A DNA stretch of 64,000 nucleotides from Bdellovibrionales bacterium. Lineage in GTDB: Bacteria; Bdellovibrionota; Bdellovibrionia; Bdellovibrionales; Bdellovibrionaceae. Within the stretch, counting starts at the first letter, position 1; every line of letters starts with the position of its first letter. The position numbers were made by a program, and so were the translations under genes. The notes beneath the pieces were generated by a model. It searched no databases. It saw nothing but the letters and a program-made list of their open reading frames with translations, and was not told the DNA's origin. The DNA lies in assembly GCA_018266295.1 (NCBI GenBank), contig JAFEAQ010000004.1:124001-188000 (forward strand). Direction: 5' to 3'. Below, one piece after another: positions 8,232 through 16,514 of this stretch.

Positions 8232-8544
8232 AAATGTGCTCTGGCTTGTATTTTTGGATCCAGAGGAATGGAACTAGAACGAAAACACCGCCTGCGCAAG
8301 CGCCAGCATCGAATTCTTCATTACGAGAGAAAGAGTAGTACATTGGTTCGCAACCAGGTTTTTCAATACGTACAGAAGTTGTAGAACCCACTGTTTTTGT
8401 ATCTGTGTGAGTAACAACGCCAGTACCTTTCATTTCGCCATCGACGTAGATCTTAGCTTGTGAATCAGTTGAACGAATAGTAGTTGTAGATGCACAACCT
8501 ACGACGTAGAAGCCTGCAAGTGCTGCGAGCACGAACTTTTTCAT
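8203..8544 (-). CDS. PEGA-like lipoprotein
   Basis: A 113-residue lipoprotein with a short signal peptide and lipobox VVGC (Cys17). The segment RSTDSQAKIYVDGEMKGTG resembles a PEGA-type surface beta domain (VYVDGxxxGxTP). Two further cysteines (PGCEPMYY and DAGACAGG) flank a hydrophobic stretch GGVFVLVPFLWI, which may be a membrane or barrel-associated turn. It leads the four-gene operon that continues into the YidD-like, DUF5683-like and DUF6279-like genes. The sequence TIRSTDSQAKIYVDG is also recalled from small lipoproteins found next to yidD-like genes. Confidence 0.75.
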   Translation of the reverse strand: MKKFVLAALAGFYVVGCASTTTIRSTDSQAKIYVDGEMKGTGVVTHTDTKTVGSTTSVRIEKPGCEPMYYSFSRNEEFDAGACAGGVFVLVPFLWIQKYKPEHIYEYNCTPRK

Positions 8545-8657
8545 GATAGAACCCTTTACCTGTTATTAATATTTCCCAAATTTCTTGGAAAAATCATTTT
8601 GTGGTAAAGGCTGAGCAATGACAACCATTTCGTGTTGAGTCATTAAAACCGGACCAA

Positions 8658-9260
8658 TTAAGGGTGATGATCGCGTACAGAACTAATCTTTTGGCTAACA
8701 GCCTGAAGGCTTTGTCCTAAGGAGTCGGCACTCTGCTCAAGAATTTTGATCTTAGATTCATGCCCTACTTTTTTCAAAGTCTGCGCCTCTTCAATCAAGG
8801 GTCGTAATCGTGCCTCGAACTCTGCCAAACGTGATGTCAACTGCGAGCGCTCTTCATCAGAGAGCTGAGCGCCCTCTTGAAATTTAAAGCCGCTCAAGGA
8901 AGTGGTCAGATCGCGAACCTTTTCTCCGAGAAGGCGGAACTCTTCCATTTTGCGCTGTTGCTCCTCTTTTCGAGCTTGCAAAACATCCGCACGAGCCGCG
9001 ACGATCTTGGCGGCGTGCTCAGCCTGTCCACGAAGGTCCGATAGCGCCTGGGACATCACAATCACTTCTTGCGAAACACCTTCGCCACATTCGGCAAAGT
9101 GCTTGATCAAACGTTCTGCCTGCTCAAAGTCAAAATCAGATTTGAGATCCATAGTTTCGACCTTCTCTCCCAAGCGGACGAGCTCAGAAAAATAATTATC
9201 GAGCTTTAAAACAGATTGCAGAAAAGGCGACGGATTTTTGATTTTAATAGAGTCGTTCAT
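8658..9260 (-). CDS. Cytoplasmic coiled-coil protein of unknown function
   Basis: A 200-residue protein with no signal peptide or membrane span, dominated by long heptad-rich helices (for example LQARKEEQQRKMEEFRLLGE and SQLTSRLAEFEARLRPLIEE). No catalytic motif is visible. The start at MNDSIKIKNPS is preferred because the 16 upstream codons run into the neighbouring gene's promoter region; neither start has a clear ribosome binding site. It stands alone, divergent from the alkyltransferase-like gene. A structural or adaptor role is possible, but nothing supports a specific function. Confidence 0.65.
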   Translation of the reverse strand: MNDSIKIKNPSPFLQSVLKLDNYFSELVRLGEKVETMDLKSDFDFEQAERLIKHFAECGEGVSQEVIVMSQALSDLRGQAEHAAKIVAARADVLQARKEEQQRKMEEFRLLGEKVRDLTTSLSGFKFQEGAQLSDEERSQLTSRLAEFEARLRPLIEEAQTLKKVGHESKIKILEQSADSLGQSLQAVSQKISSVRDHHP

Positions 9261-9386
9261 GGGGCGGGTTATTGCATATTTGTTTACAAAAGCCAAATTT
9301 TTAAGCAACTGCCGGCGAAGAATTTGCTCTGCGAAACCGGCGTTATTTGAATATACAATGGTTTCACCGACTTATATGCTTTCGCC

Positions 9387-9752
9387 ATGGACAACAGCTC
9401 GCCTTTTTCAAAGAAAGTCATTCAGTTTATTCAAGCAGTTCCGATGGGAAAAGTCGCTACTTACGGGCAAATTGCCAAGCTTGCTGGAAAACCTCAGGGC
9501 TCTCGCGGAGTTTCGTGGATTCTGCACTCCTCGTCAAAAGCGCACAATCTACCATGGCAACGGATTCTGAATTCGAAAGGAATGATTTCATTTCCGGTGG
9601 GTTCGGCGGAGTTTAAAAAACAAAAGCAGCTGCTCCTCAAAGAGGGCATTGAGTTCAACGAAGCCCACCAAATTGATCTTAAAAAATTTCAGTGGAATAA
9701 AAAGCCCACCGTAAAGAAGCCCGCGAAGAACAAACCAAAGTTATTTTCCTAA
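9387..9752 (+). CDS. Alkyltransferase-like protein (ATL), catalytic Cys replaced by Trp
   Basis: A 121-residue protein matching the DNA-binding domain of O6-alkylguanine-DNA alkyltransferases. Seen are VIQFIQAVPMGKVATYGQIA with the nucleotide-flipping Tyr26, an Arg finger in GSRGVSW (Arg40), and NLPWQRILNSKG where repair enzymes have PCHR. The acceptor Cys is Trp57, so it cannot remove alkyl groups itself. ATL proteins bind O6-alkylguanine lesions and hand them to nucleotide excision repair. The C-terminus is a Lys/Pro-rich tail (KKPTVKKPAKNKPK). Its end overlaps the converging MBL-fold gene by 12 bases. Confidence 0.9.
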   Translation: MDNSSPFSKKVIQFIQAVPMGKVATYGQIAKLAGKPQGSRGVSWILHSSSKAHNLPWQRILNSKGMISFPVGSAEFKKQKQLLLKEGIEFNEAHQIDLKKFQWNKKPTVKKPAKNKPKLFS

Positions 9753-11087
9753 TAGACGCTTTAACTGAGCCCGCTGATAAGAGCCGAAGGCCCCGTTAAA
9801 AAGGCAGCGGACGAGCGGGTCTTCGACAAGATCTGCCTCGGCGATTTCTTTTTCAGTCGTCGGAGCAAAAACGGTGTCATTGATCCGCACATACATCGAA
9901 GTCAGTGACTCTCCTTCGTTCAACGCGCCGAAAAATTTCGCTATTGGTATCTCGGTGGTCCATCCAAGCTCACTTGCCGGAGCTTCCGACATCGCTGCAA
10001 TAGAGTTCTTCTTTACATTGTAAAAAAATGAATATACCTGCCCACGATGATCATAGATAGAGAGCCGCCAGATGCGCGCTTTATTGAAGTAACGATTTTC
10101 AGGCTCTTCCAGAGACCGGTATTTTTCAATCAAACCCTGACGGCAATACTTTAAAACGGCTTCCGTCTGCGCAGCACTCAGAGCTGGAAAATGGTTGGCA
10201 ATCTCAGCAGTGGGCGGCGCTCGCAAATTCACTTGGTAGTCATAATCGAGATTTTGCTCGCCCACAGGCTGAACCCACGAAAGAGACTCAGCAGCGCTCA
10301 GTGACTTTTGATCTAAGCTCACTGACACTGAGGGATTCAGGCGAACGACCCGAGTTTCTGGCAAAGCCGTTTGAACTTCTTTTGCAAACTGCTCGTAGGT
10401 CACCGGAAAAAACGCGTGATTGTACCAAGACCAAGATTCCATCTGAAACTGACACGAACTCGGAATCACAAAGCGCGGTTTCAGAGTTTGCAATTGCTCT
10501 ATCCATTCGCCAGGAAGAGTCGCCGGCGCGGGCTCTGCTCGCGACGGTGAAAGCACTTCCAATTCGCGCATCGTTTGAAACGGCCACATCACGAGATCCC
10601 AAGGCCCCTCACTCACGAGCAAATCCAAAGTATCGTAGTCAATCCACGAGTCGACGACATTCAGAATATTCATTCCGCCGGCCTTCACTTGAAATAAAGA
10701 ATCGACATTAGAATCAAGAGCTCGGCGCGGAATCACTTCGATCGAACCAACTCTCACCGGCTCATTGAGGTTTAAAGAAAAGACATTTTTAAATCCCAGT
10801 TCCCGGAGCCACGCAAAGAGCTCGTCAAAAACGCAGAACACATAAATCGGGATCTCGCGCGAAAGCAGATTCAAACTATCGAAAGAACAATGATCATCAT
10901 GAAAGTGCGAAATAAAAACCGCATCGAATTTGAGTTCACGAATTTGCGCCTCATCAAAGCGCACAGACGGAAAGGCATAGCAGTTGCGGCTGAATGGATT
11001 CTCGAAGATCGTATCAAAGGCGATCTTGGAGCCCTCACACTCGAGGACATAACCGGCATGCAGAATTCGTGAAATCTTCAGCGACAT
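9741..11087 (-). CDS. MBL-fold metallo-hydrolase with C-terminal extension
   Basis: A 448-residue cytoplasmic protein. The N-terminal 250 residues form a metallo-beta-lactamase-like domain with the metal motif FISHFHDDHCSFDS (HxHxDH) near residues 60-73, and later conserved pieces VVDSWIDYDTLDLLV and RFVIPSSCQFQ. It resembles the UlaG-like group of MBL hydrolases. The C-terminal 200 residues have no recognised motif. An upstream GTG six codons earlier is possible, but the ATG is preferred. It converges on the ATL gene and is divergent from the ArsR operon. Substrate unknown. Confidence 0.8.
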   Translation of the reverse strand: MSLKISRILHAGYVLECEGSKIAFDTIFENPFSRNCYAFPSVRFDEAQIRELKFDAVFISHFHDDHCSFDSLNLLSREIPIYVFCVFDELFAWLRELGFKNVFSLNLNEPVRVGSIEVIPRRALDSNVDSLFQVKAGGMNILNVVDSWIDYDTLDLLVSEGPWDLVMWPFQTMRELEVLSPSRAEPAPATLPGEWIEQLQTLKPRFVIPSSCQFQMESWSWYNHAFFPVTYEQFAKEVQTALPETRVVRLNPSVSVSLDQKSLSAAESLSWVQPVGEQNLDYDYQVNLRAPPTAEIANHFPALSAAQTEAVLKYCRQGLIEKYRSLEEPENRYFNKARIWRLSIYDHRGQVYSFFYNVKKNSIAAMSEAPASELGWTTEIPIAKFFGALNEGESLTSMYVRINDTVFAPTTEKEIAEADLVEDPLVRCLFNGAFGSYQRAQLKRLLGK

Positions 11088-11141
11088 CGTGATCGCAATA
11101 TCCACATAACCTATTGAAACTGCAAGGATAATTAACGCCTA

Positions 11142-11191
11142 TTGACTTTTTTACGAATCTGCCGATATACTTAACCAAGTAGTTAATTAAC
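11142..11191 (+). promoter_or_regulatory. Sigma-70-type promoter with overlapping ArsR-like operator
   Basis: TTGACT (11142-11147) and TATACT (11166-11171) are spaced by 18 bases, a good housekeeping promoter. Directly after, the dyad TTAAC-N6-GTTAA (11171-11186) is followed by a third half-site that makes GTTAATTAAC (11182-11191) a perfect palindrome. The dyad overlaps the -10 and start region, as expected for autorepression by the ArsR-type gene that begins 14 bases downstream. Confidence 0.65.
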
Positions 11192-11204
11192 CTAAAGGTA
11201 AAAT

Positions 11205-11570
11205 ATGCAAGACCACTTAAGCCAAACCTTTGCAGCCCTCGCAGATCCAACTCGTCGAGCGATGTTGTCTCAGCTTTCAAAAGGCGAAGCCAGTGTTTCT
11301 GATTTAGCAAAGCCCTTCTTGAAAGACATGAGTCTACCCGCGGTTACAAAACACCTCAAAGTTTTAGAAAAAGCGGGACTCATTACGAAATCCAAAGATG
11401 CACAATGGAGGCCCTGCAAGCTCAATAGCGAAGGCCTCAAAGATGTCGCGGATTGGATGGAGCAATATCGCGTATTCTGGGAAGAAAGTTTGGATCGCCT
11501 CGGAGATTATTTAAAAACCGTCACAGCTAAAGAAAAAACGAAAGGGAAGAAAAATGAGCGCAAAAAATAA
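11205..11570 (+). CDS. ArsR-family winged-helix regulator
   Basis: A 121-residue DNA-binding protein. It starts with QTFAALADPTRRAMLSQLSK, the ArsR signature helix, and the recognition region is MSLPAVTKHLKVLEKAGLIT. No metal-binding CxC is present, so it belongs to the non-metal group that typically pairs with SRPBCC proteins. The C-terminus is Lys-rich (KEKTKGKKNERKK). It overlaps the following double-SRPBCC gene by 17 bases, giving a two-gene operon. The operator dyads at its promoter suggest autoregulation. Confidence 0.9.
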   Translation: MQDHLSQTFAALADPTRRAMLSQLSKGEASVSDLAKPFLKDMSLPAVTKHLKVLEKAGLITKSKDAQWRPCKLNSEGLKDVADWMEQYRVFWEESLDRLGDYLKTVTAKEKTKGKKNERKK

Positions 11571-12510
11571 CGCCCACGCATTCACTCTCACACGTATTTA
11601 TGATGCCCCGGTGAAAGCCGTGTGGGACGCTTGGACTGACCCAAAGCAGGTCGCACAATGGTGGGGCCCGCGCGGCTTCACAATCACTCATCACGGCAAA
11701 GATCTTCGTGCCGGCGGATTCTGGAAATACACCATGCACGGTCCGGATGGCGTGGATTACCCCAATTACACTGTCTATCACGAAGTAGAACAGTACTCTC
11801 GCTTGGTCTATGACCACGGCGGCACTGAAGATCGCCCTCCCCTTTTTAGAGTGACAGCGACTTTCAAAGAATTGGCTAAAGGTAAAACGGAGTTAAAGAT
11901 GACCATGGCCCTGCCTTCTGCAGAAGCTTTGGCCGAGACGAAAAAGTTCATCAAAGCAGCCAATGGCAATTCCACTTGGGACCGTTTGGCGGAATTCCTG
12001 GACAAGGAATCCACGGGCAAAGAGAAGTTCGTTATCAACCGCACTTTCGATACGCCGATAGCAACGATGTTTGAGGTCTGGACGAATCCAAAGCACTTCG
12101 CAAAGTGGCTTGCACCAACGGGTTTTGATATGCACTTCATCCGCTCTGACATCAAGGCCGGCGGAAGCACGTTCTATTACATGAGTAATGCGGACGGCAT
12201 GAAAATGTACGGCCGTGCGGAGTACCTTGAAGTCAAGAGCCCGAACCGCATCGTCTACACTCAGCAGTTCTCAGATGAGAATGAAGGGCTCACGCGCCAC
12301 CCAATGGCACCAACATGGCCGGCAACAATGCTGACAGTGGTGACTTTGGCTGAAGAAGGCCCGAATCAAACCCGTGTAACCATCGAGTGGGAACCAACCG
12401 GCAATGTGACTCCAGAAGAACTCGATACTTTCATCAAGGGAAGAGCGGGCATGACAATGGGTTGGACCGGTTCTTTCGACAAACTCGAAGAATACCTCGC
12501 AACAGTATAA
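11554..12510 (+). CDS. Tandem SRPBCC (AHSA1-like) domain protein
   Basis: A 318-residue protein with two SRPBCC/AHSA1 domains in a row. Domain one (about 10-148) begins FTLTRIYDAPVKAVWDAWTD and has QWWGPRGFT. Domain two (about 160-318) begins VINRTFDTPIATMFEVWTN and has KWLAPTGFD. Each ends with the family's C-terminal helix, domain two with GWTGSFDKLEEYL. These domains form a deep hydrophobic ligand cavity; the ligand is unknown. Translation is coupled to the upstream ArsR gene by overlap, so the regulator and the ligand-binding protein probably work together. Confidence 0.9.
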   Translation: MSAKNNAHAFTLTRIYDAPVKAVWDAWTDPKQVAQWWGPRGFTITHHGKDLRAGGFWKYTMHGPDGVDYPNYTVYHEVEQYSRLVYDHGGTEDRPPLFRVTATFKELAKGKTELKMTMALPSAEALAETKKFIKAANGNSTWDRLAEFLDKESTGKEKFVINRTFDTPIATMFEVWTNPKHFAKWLAPTGFDMHFIRSDIKAGGSTFYYMSNADGMKMYGRAEYLEVKSPNRIVYTQQFSDENEGLTRHPMAPTWPATMLTVVTLAEEGPNQTRVTIEWEPTGNVTPEELDTFIKGRAGMTMGWTGSFDKLEEYLATV

Positions 12511-12522
12511 ATCTATTTACCT

Positions 12523-12551
12523 CGGAAAGCCGCACCCACTGCGGCTTTCCG
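12523..12551 (+). terminator. Strong hairpin, probable terminator of the ArsR/SRPBCC operon
   Basis: A perfect 12-base-pair stem (CGGAAAGCCGCA / TGCGGCTTTCCG) with a five-base loop follows the operon by 12 bases. A T run is lacking, so termination may be inefficient or assisted by a factor. Confidence 0.6.
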
Positions 12552-12691
12552 AAAGTTTCAGAAACTGCCTAACTTCTTTCAAAAAAATTAAAAATTTCTA
12601 CACACGAAATCTCAAAGAAAAACGAATCAAAAAGCGTTCTTTCCATTTGAATCTCTATCCCTGAAAATTAAGGAAGATTCACGGAGGACCT

Positions 12692-13918
12692 ATGACGTCG
12701 TTTACCAAGTATGGTGGCATGACTGCGCTGGCACTGGCTGTCGCGGTGGGGTTCCAGAATTGCTCGCAGGTCGCGGGCGATTCTGAGAGCTCATTTCTCG
12801 CATCTTCGACGTCCTATTCTAGTGACGTGAACCTCGGCGTCGAAGCCATTGCGCTCAAAGGCAAATCCTCTGATAAAAACCCTCACAAGTGCGTGAAGAC
12901 CAAAGATAACTGTTTCAGCGAAACCTTTAAACAGCCCGTGAAAGCCACGCGCGCTGTGGATGTCCTTTTCGTCGTCCAAACTTCTGCGAGTCTCGCAGCT
13001 GAACGCCAAGCCATTGTGGCAGGAATTAATAACTTCATTACCTCTCTTCCTGAGGGCGCCAACTTTAATATCGCTGTAATGCTTTCGCACGGAAGCCTTT
13101 CGGCCCTGTCTGGAAAACTGTATCGGGCAGCGGCTGAACCGATTGTCCTGAAATCCACAGAGCTTTCCGCAGGACAGATTCAGACTTATCTCGATATGAA
13201 ATTAAATAATGTCGAAATGGATCCCGCGGCAGGTGGCGGTGAAGAAGGCCTCTTCTCGCTCTATCATGGAATAACAACCCCAGCATTACTTACGGAATCT
13301 CAGTCATTGGGATTCTTCCGCCCAGACGCGGCTCTTGGCGTAGTTTTCGTGGCGGATCGCCGTGATATCTGCGCGATGGTGCCAGTTGGAGTTGGCGCAG
13401 AGACCGATCCTGGAAAACTCGCGGCACGTATTCGTGACTGCGAAGGCCTCACAGCAGCAGGACTTACAAATCGTCTGGCACTACTTAAAGGAACGATGCC
13501 GGTTGCAGTCTCAGGAATTATCTATGCCGATGCCCCGGCACCTGCGGGAAAAGAAATTGGCTACGGCTATACGGATATGATTGCGCTCAACCCCGGTGTC
13601 GCGATTGATATTGCAAATGATGATATCGATGAAGGCTTAGCGTCGATTGCAGAACTCAGCGGTCAGCAGATGGAAATTCAGAAAGAATTTATCTTAGATT
13701 ACACCGGCATTGATCCAAAACGTATTATTGTGACCGTGAATGGCGTCGGAGCTATGTTTGTCTTAGAAGGAAACAAGGTCACAATCACTAGTGCTGTTCC
13801 AGCAGGTGCTGTGGTGGTGATTTCTTACTGCTTACAATCAAAACCGAATACAAACAGCTGTCATCACCGAATGCATAAATGCCACGACTGTGGCAAGCAA
13901 CGGAAGTACCGTCATTAA
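12692..13918 (+). CDS. VWFA-like lipoprotein with Cys/His-rich tail
   Basis: A 408-residue exported protein. The signal peptide ends VGFQNCSQ, an unusual lipobox with Asn before Cys24 that recurs in another gene of this window. A von Willebrand A-like domain starts at AVDVLFVVQTSASLAAERQAI (about 88-108). The MIDAS motif DxSxS is degenerate (QTSAS), so metal-dependent adhesion is doubtful. Later parts include AALGVVFVADRRDIC and GIDPKRIIVTVNGV. The last 18 residues are rich in Cys and His (SCHHRMHKCHDCGK) and could bind a metal. Stand-alone gene with an AGGA-type site before the ATG. Confidence 0.65.
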   Translation: MTSFTKYGGMTALALAVAVGFQNCSQVAGDSESSFLASSTSYSSDVNLGVEAIALKGKSSDKNPHKCVKTKDNCFSETFKQPVKATRAVDVLFVVQTSASLAAERQAIVAGINNFITSLPEGANFNIAVMLSHGSLSALSGKLYRAAAEPIVLKSTELSAGQIQTYLDMKLNNVEMDPAAGGGEEGLFSLYHGITTPALLTESQSLGFFRPDAALGVVFVADRRDICAMVPVGVGAETDPGKLAARIRDCEGLTAAGLTNRLALLKGTMPVAVSGIIYADAPAPAGKEIGYGYTDMIALNPGVAIDIANDDIDEGLASIAELSGQQMEIQKEFILDYTGIDPKRIIVTVNGVGAMFVLEGNKVTITSAVPAGAVVVISYCLQSKPNTNSCHHRMHKCHDCGKQRKYRH

Positions 13919-13925
13919 AAATGAA

Positions 13926-13953
13926 GGCCCCGCACCGAACCGTGTGCGGAGCC
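13926..13953 (+). terminator. Probable hairpin terminator
   Basis: A GC-rich ten-base-pair stem with one mismatch (GGCCCCGCAC / GTGCGGAGCC) lies directly after the VWFA-like gene and before the stop of the converging gene. There is no T run. Confidence 0.4.
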
Positions 13954-13964
13954 CCCTGCTCGGA

Positions 13965-14510
13965 TTAACAAGCCATTCCAGAATCGTATACGAGTTCACA
14001 ATCAAGAATTTGTGTCTCGATTGAGATGTCCTTATTGTTGGACTTCAACTGACCTTCAATCACACCTTGGAAACGTGCCTTGCCATTTGAATCATAGCAA
14101 CCGTCTTGATCCTTTTGTGCCTTAAGGTCGTACTTTACGGCATGTCCTTGGTCATCAAAAGCACGCACAGTGCTTGGAATGCCAACAACAGAAAAACTTC
14201 CAAAGGTAGTTGCTGTATTGTCATTATAGTTGTTAGCCGTGACGTGAATAACTCCCAGAGGTGAATTGTGAAATGTGTCGCCATAATTATCCATATCGTC
14301 TGAAGTATCGAGAACGTAGTTTTTGCCATCTGCTTTTACGGAGATCGTTGGTGCATACCAACCTTTTCCGTTTGAGCGATGCAAAGAAACTTCGATTGCC
14401 TGTTTGGCACCTGAATTCTTCGCAGACTTACAAGTGAGAGTGTGGCCACCTGGGTGAGCAAACGCGAAGCTAGAGAACAATATTGTGAGAGAACCGAGCA
14501 AAGTTTTCAT
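13965..14510 (-). CDS. Secreted protein of unknown function
   Basis: A 181-residue protein with a clear signal peptide (MKTLLGSLTILFSSFAFA, cut before HPGGHTLTC). The mature protein is beta-rich, with four cysteines, two near the C-terminus in LDCELVYDSGMAC, so disulfides are likely. No family motif was recognised. It is a single gene, divergent from a LysR regulator 126 bases away, which may control it. The ribosome binding site TTAGGAGAT is good. Confidence 0.75.
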   Translation of the reverse strand: MKTLLGSLTILFSSFAFAHPGGHTLTCKSAKNSGAKQAIEVSLHRSNGKGWYAPTISVKADGKNYVLDTSDDMDNYGDTFHNSPLGVIHVTANNYNDNTATTFGSFSVVGIPSTVRAFDDQGHAVKYDLKAQKDQDGCYDSNGKARFQGVIEGQLKSNNKDISIETQILDCELVYDSGMAC

Positions 14511-14636
14511 TTTTAAATCTCCTAAAAGAGTTGTTGATTAATCTGGAGGCAATTTCGTTTACTTTTAATGATTTGAAAATTAGAATGATTTTATATTTAC
14601 TATCTATTTTCTAGATACTTGTAAGGTGTTGATTTC

Positions 14637-15533
14637 ATGGAACTAAATTACCTCCGCGTGTTTTACGAAGTCGCGAAAGCCGGTAAATTTTCTGAAGCCG
14701 CGATAAAAATGAATATCAGTCAGTCGGCGTTGAGCCGCTCTGTTGCCTTGCTAGAAGACAATGAAGGGGTCACTCTCTTTGATCGTTCAAAGAACGGTGT
14801 TGTCCTCACAGCCAAGGGTCACGAGGTTTTTCTTCTCTGTGAGCGCCTCTTTCAAACTGAGAAAGAAATTGAAAATCTCTGCCGTGGAGTTCAGGAAAAA
14901 TGCGAAGGCCCTCTGCGTTTCGCCGCTTCGGATCACGTGATCAATGACTATCTTGTCACTCCAATGCATAAGTTTCGCAGACAGTATCCGAAAGTAGTAC
15001 CAAGTATTCGCTCGGGCACGCCGGATGAAATCGCGCAAGCAATTCTCAATACTGATAGTGAATTCGGCTTGCTGTTTGCGAAAGTGAATTTGCCGAATAT
15101 TGAATATCGTATTTTGCACCCCGAAATCATGGCTCTGGTTTGCCACCCTGATATCTGGAAAGAGTGCAAATCCTCAAGCAATGAAAAGACTCTTCAGAAA
15201 CTCATTCGTAGTTATGGTTATATCTCGTCTCTTGGGGCCCTCCTCTCAAGCCGTCCTTCACGCGTTCTAATGGAGCTGTTTGGCGAGGCTCCGCAAGTGG
15301 GTCTCGAGATCAATAGCCAAGAGTCGCAAAAGCGCTTCTGCCTCGCCGGAGAAGGGGTTGCATATCTTTCCCGCTTTATGGTCGAGAAAGAAATCAAGCG
15401 CGGTGAACTGTTTGAAATTCCGATTGAGAACATTCATTCATTTAATCTGTGGTTGGCTCGGCCGAAAGGAAAGCAGCTCAGTCTGACTTCGCGTATGTTT
15501 TTGAGACACTTAAAACCTGACCTCGAATTTTAG
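14637..15533 (+). CDS. LysR-family transcriptional regulator
   Basis: A 298-residue protein with the classic LysR layout. The N-terminal winged helix-turn-helix reads LRVFYEVAKAGKFSEAAIKM, then SQSALSRSVALLED and LFDRSKNGVVLTAKG. A linker helix is followed by a periplasmic-binding-like effector domain from about residue 90 (GPLRFAASDHVINDYLV). It is divergent from a secreted-protein gene. LysR proteins often control the divergent neighbour. Effector unknown. The region just downstream (to about 15,764) holds no recognisable gene. Confidence 0.95.
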   Translation: MELNYLRVFYEVAKAGKFSEAAIKMNISQSALSRSVALLEDNEGVTLFDRSKNGVVLTAKGHEVFLLCERLFQTEKEIENLCRGVQEKCEGPLRFAASDHVINDYLVTPMHKFRRQYPKVVPSIRSGTPDEIAQAILNTDSEFGLLFAKVNLPNIEYRILHPEIMALVCHPDIWKECKSSSNEKTLQKLIRSYGYISSLGALLSSRPSRVLMELFGEAPQVGLEINSQESQKRFCLAGEGVAYLSRFMVEKEIKRGELFEIPIENIHSFNLWLARPKGKQLSLTSRMFLRHLKPDLEF

Positions 15534-15764
15534 CATCTGATTCTTAGACAGTTCCCTCGTCGCGAGCGTTCAAACATCACTTTGGAACGATCCCAAAAGT
15601 AGTCTGGCGCTCAATAGAAGAGATGGCGGAACACACGCATCGTAGAACTCTTCTAAACGTTGAAAAATCACTGTAGTGAAACCTCGACAGTGACTAGAGC
15701 TTGCGCAGTATTGGACGCCACGGTCGTTGCCTGGGCGGCACCGGGTTTGCTCCTTAGTTACTCC

Positions 15765-16514
15765 ATGAAGTATTCAGTGCCGCTCAAACTTACAGGCTAT
15801 GTGCTCGGTGCCTCGATCTTTTTAAATATCGCAGAGGCGAGCATTCAGCGTCTCTGCGCACCTAATATTGCGACGACATCTGTGTACTACACTCCTGATG
15901 TCTCAAAGATTTGTGGGAAGTCGAATCCTTGCAAAGCCTTTAAGAAAGAGGTTCGCATGCAAGGCTCAGGAACTTTGCCTGGCGGTAAGATCTATACTCA
16001 CCAAGGAAAAACCCATACATTAACTAGTTCCTGCGACACAACGATTGGTTCGAGCGGCAAATGTTTGATTCCATTTATTTCAGTCGCCGCAGATATGCGC
16101 TACTATGAACCAGGCGATATTATTCAAATGCCTTCCCTCAAGGGAAAAGTCATTAACCTGCCTGATGGTAGTAAAATGATTCATCCAGGATATCTCATTG
16201 TTCAAGATACCGGTGGCGCGATCCGTGGGCCAAACCGTTTTGACTTCTATATGGGGTCGATGGGACTGCGTGATGCACGCACCGGCAAAATCAACCGCGA
16301 CAACTCTTTCGGCTATGCTGCTTCAAAAGACACTCGCATGGTAGATAAATCCGAGTGCTCGGACTCCAAGTCTTTTACGGTCGTGCGCCGCGGATCTGTT
16401 TCTTACGAAACTTCACTCGCCGCGATTGACGATGCTCTTCGTAATATCAGCGACAACAATCGCGTATCACTTGCAAGCATCACACGTCACCGTTTTCCAG
16501 CAGGATTTCAATAA
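15765..16514 (+). CDS. Secreted 3D-domain protein
   Basis: A 249-residue exported protein. The chosen ATG gives a signal peptide (MKYSVPLKLTGYVLGASIFL...AEA); a TTG 105 bases upstream would give an implausible N-terminus. The C-terminal half has a 3D domain, named for three conserved aspartates and shared with the MltA lytic transglycosylase C-terminus: VAADMRYYEPGDIIQMP, GYLIVQDTGGAIRG and NRFDFYMGS. This suggests action on, or binding to, peptidoglycan. Several cysteines in the middle (KICGKSNPCKAF) may form disulfides. It is translationally coupled to the next gene (TAATG overlap). Confidence 0.75.
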   Translation: MKYSVPLKLTGYVLGASIFLNIAEASIQRLCAPNIATTSVYYTPDVSKICGKSNPCKAFKKEVRMQGSGTLPGGKIYTHQGKTHTLTSSCDTTIGSSGKCLIPFISVAADMRYYEPGDIIQMPSLKGKVINLPDGSKMIHPGYLIVQDTGGAIRGPNRFDFYMGSMGLRDARTGKINRDNSFGYAASKDTRMVDKSECSDSKSFTVVRRGSVSYETSLAAIDDALRNISDNNRVSLASITRHRFPAGFQ

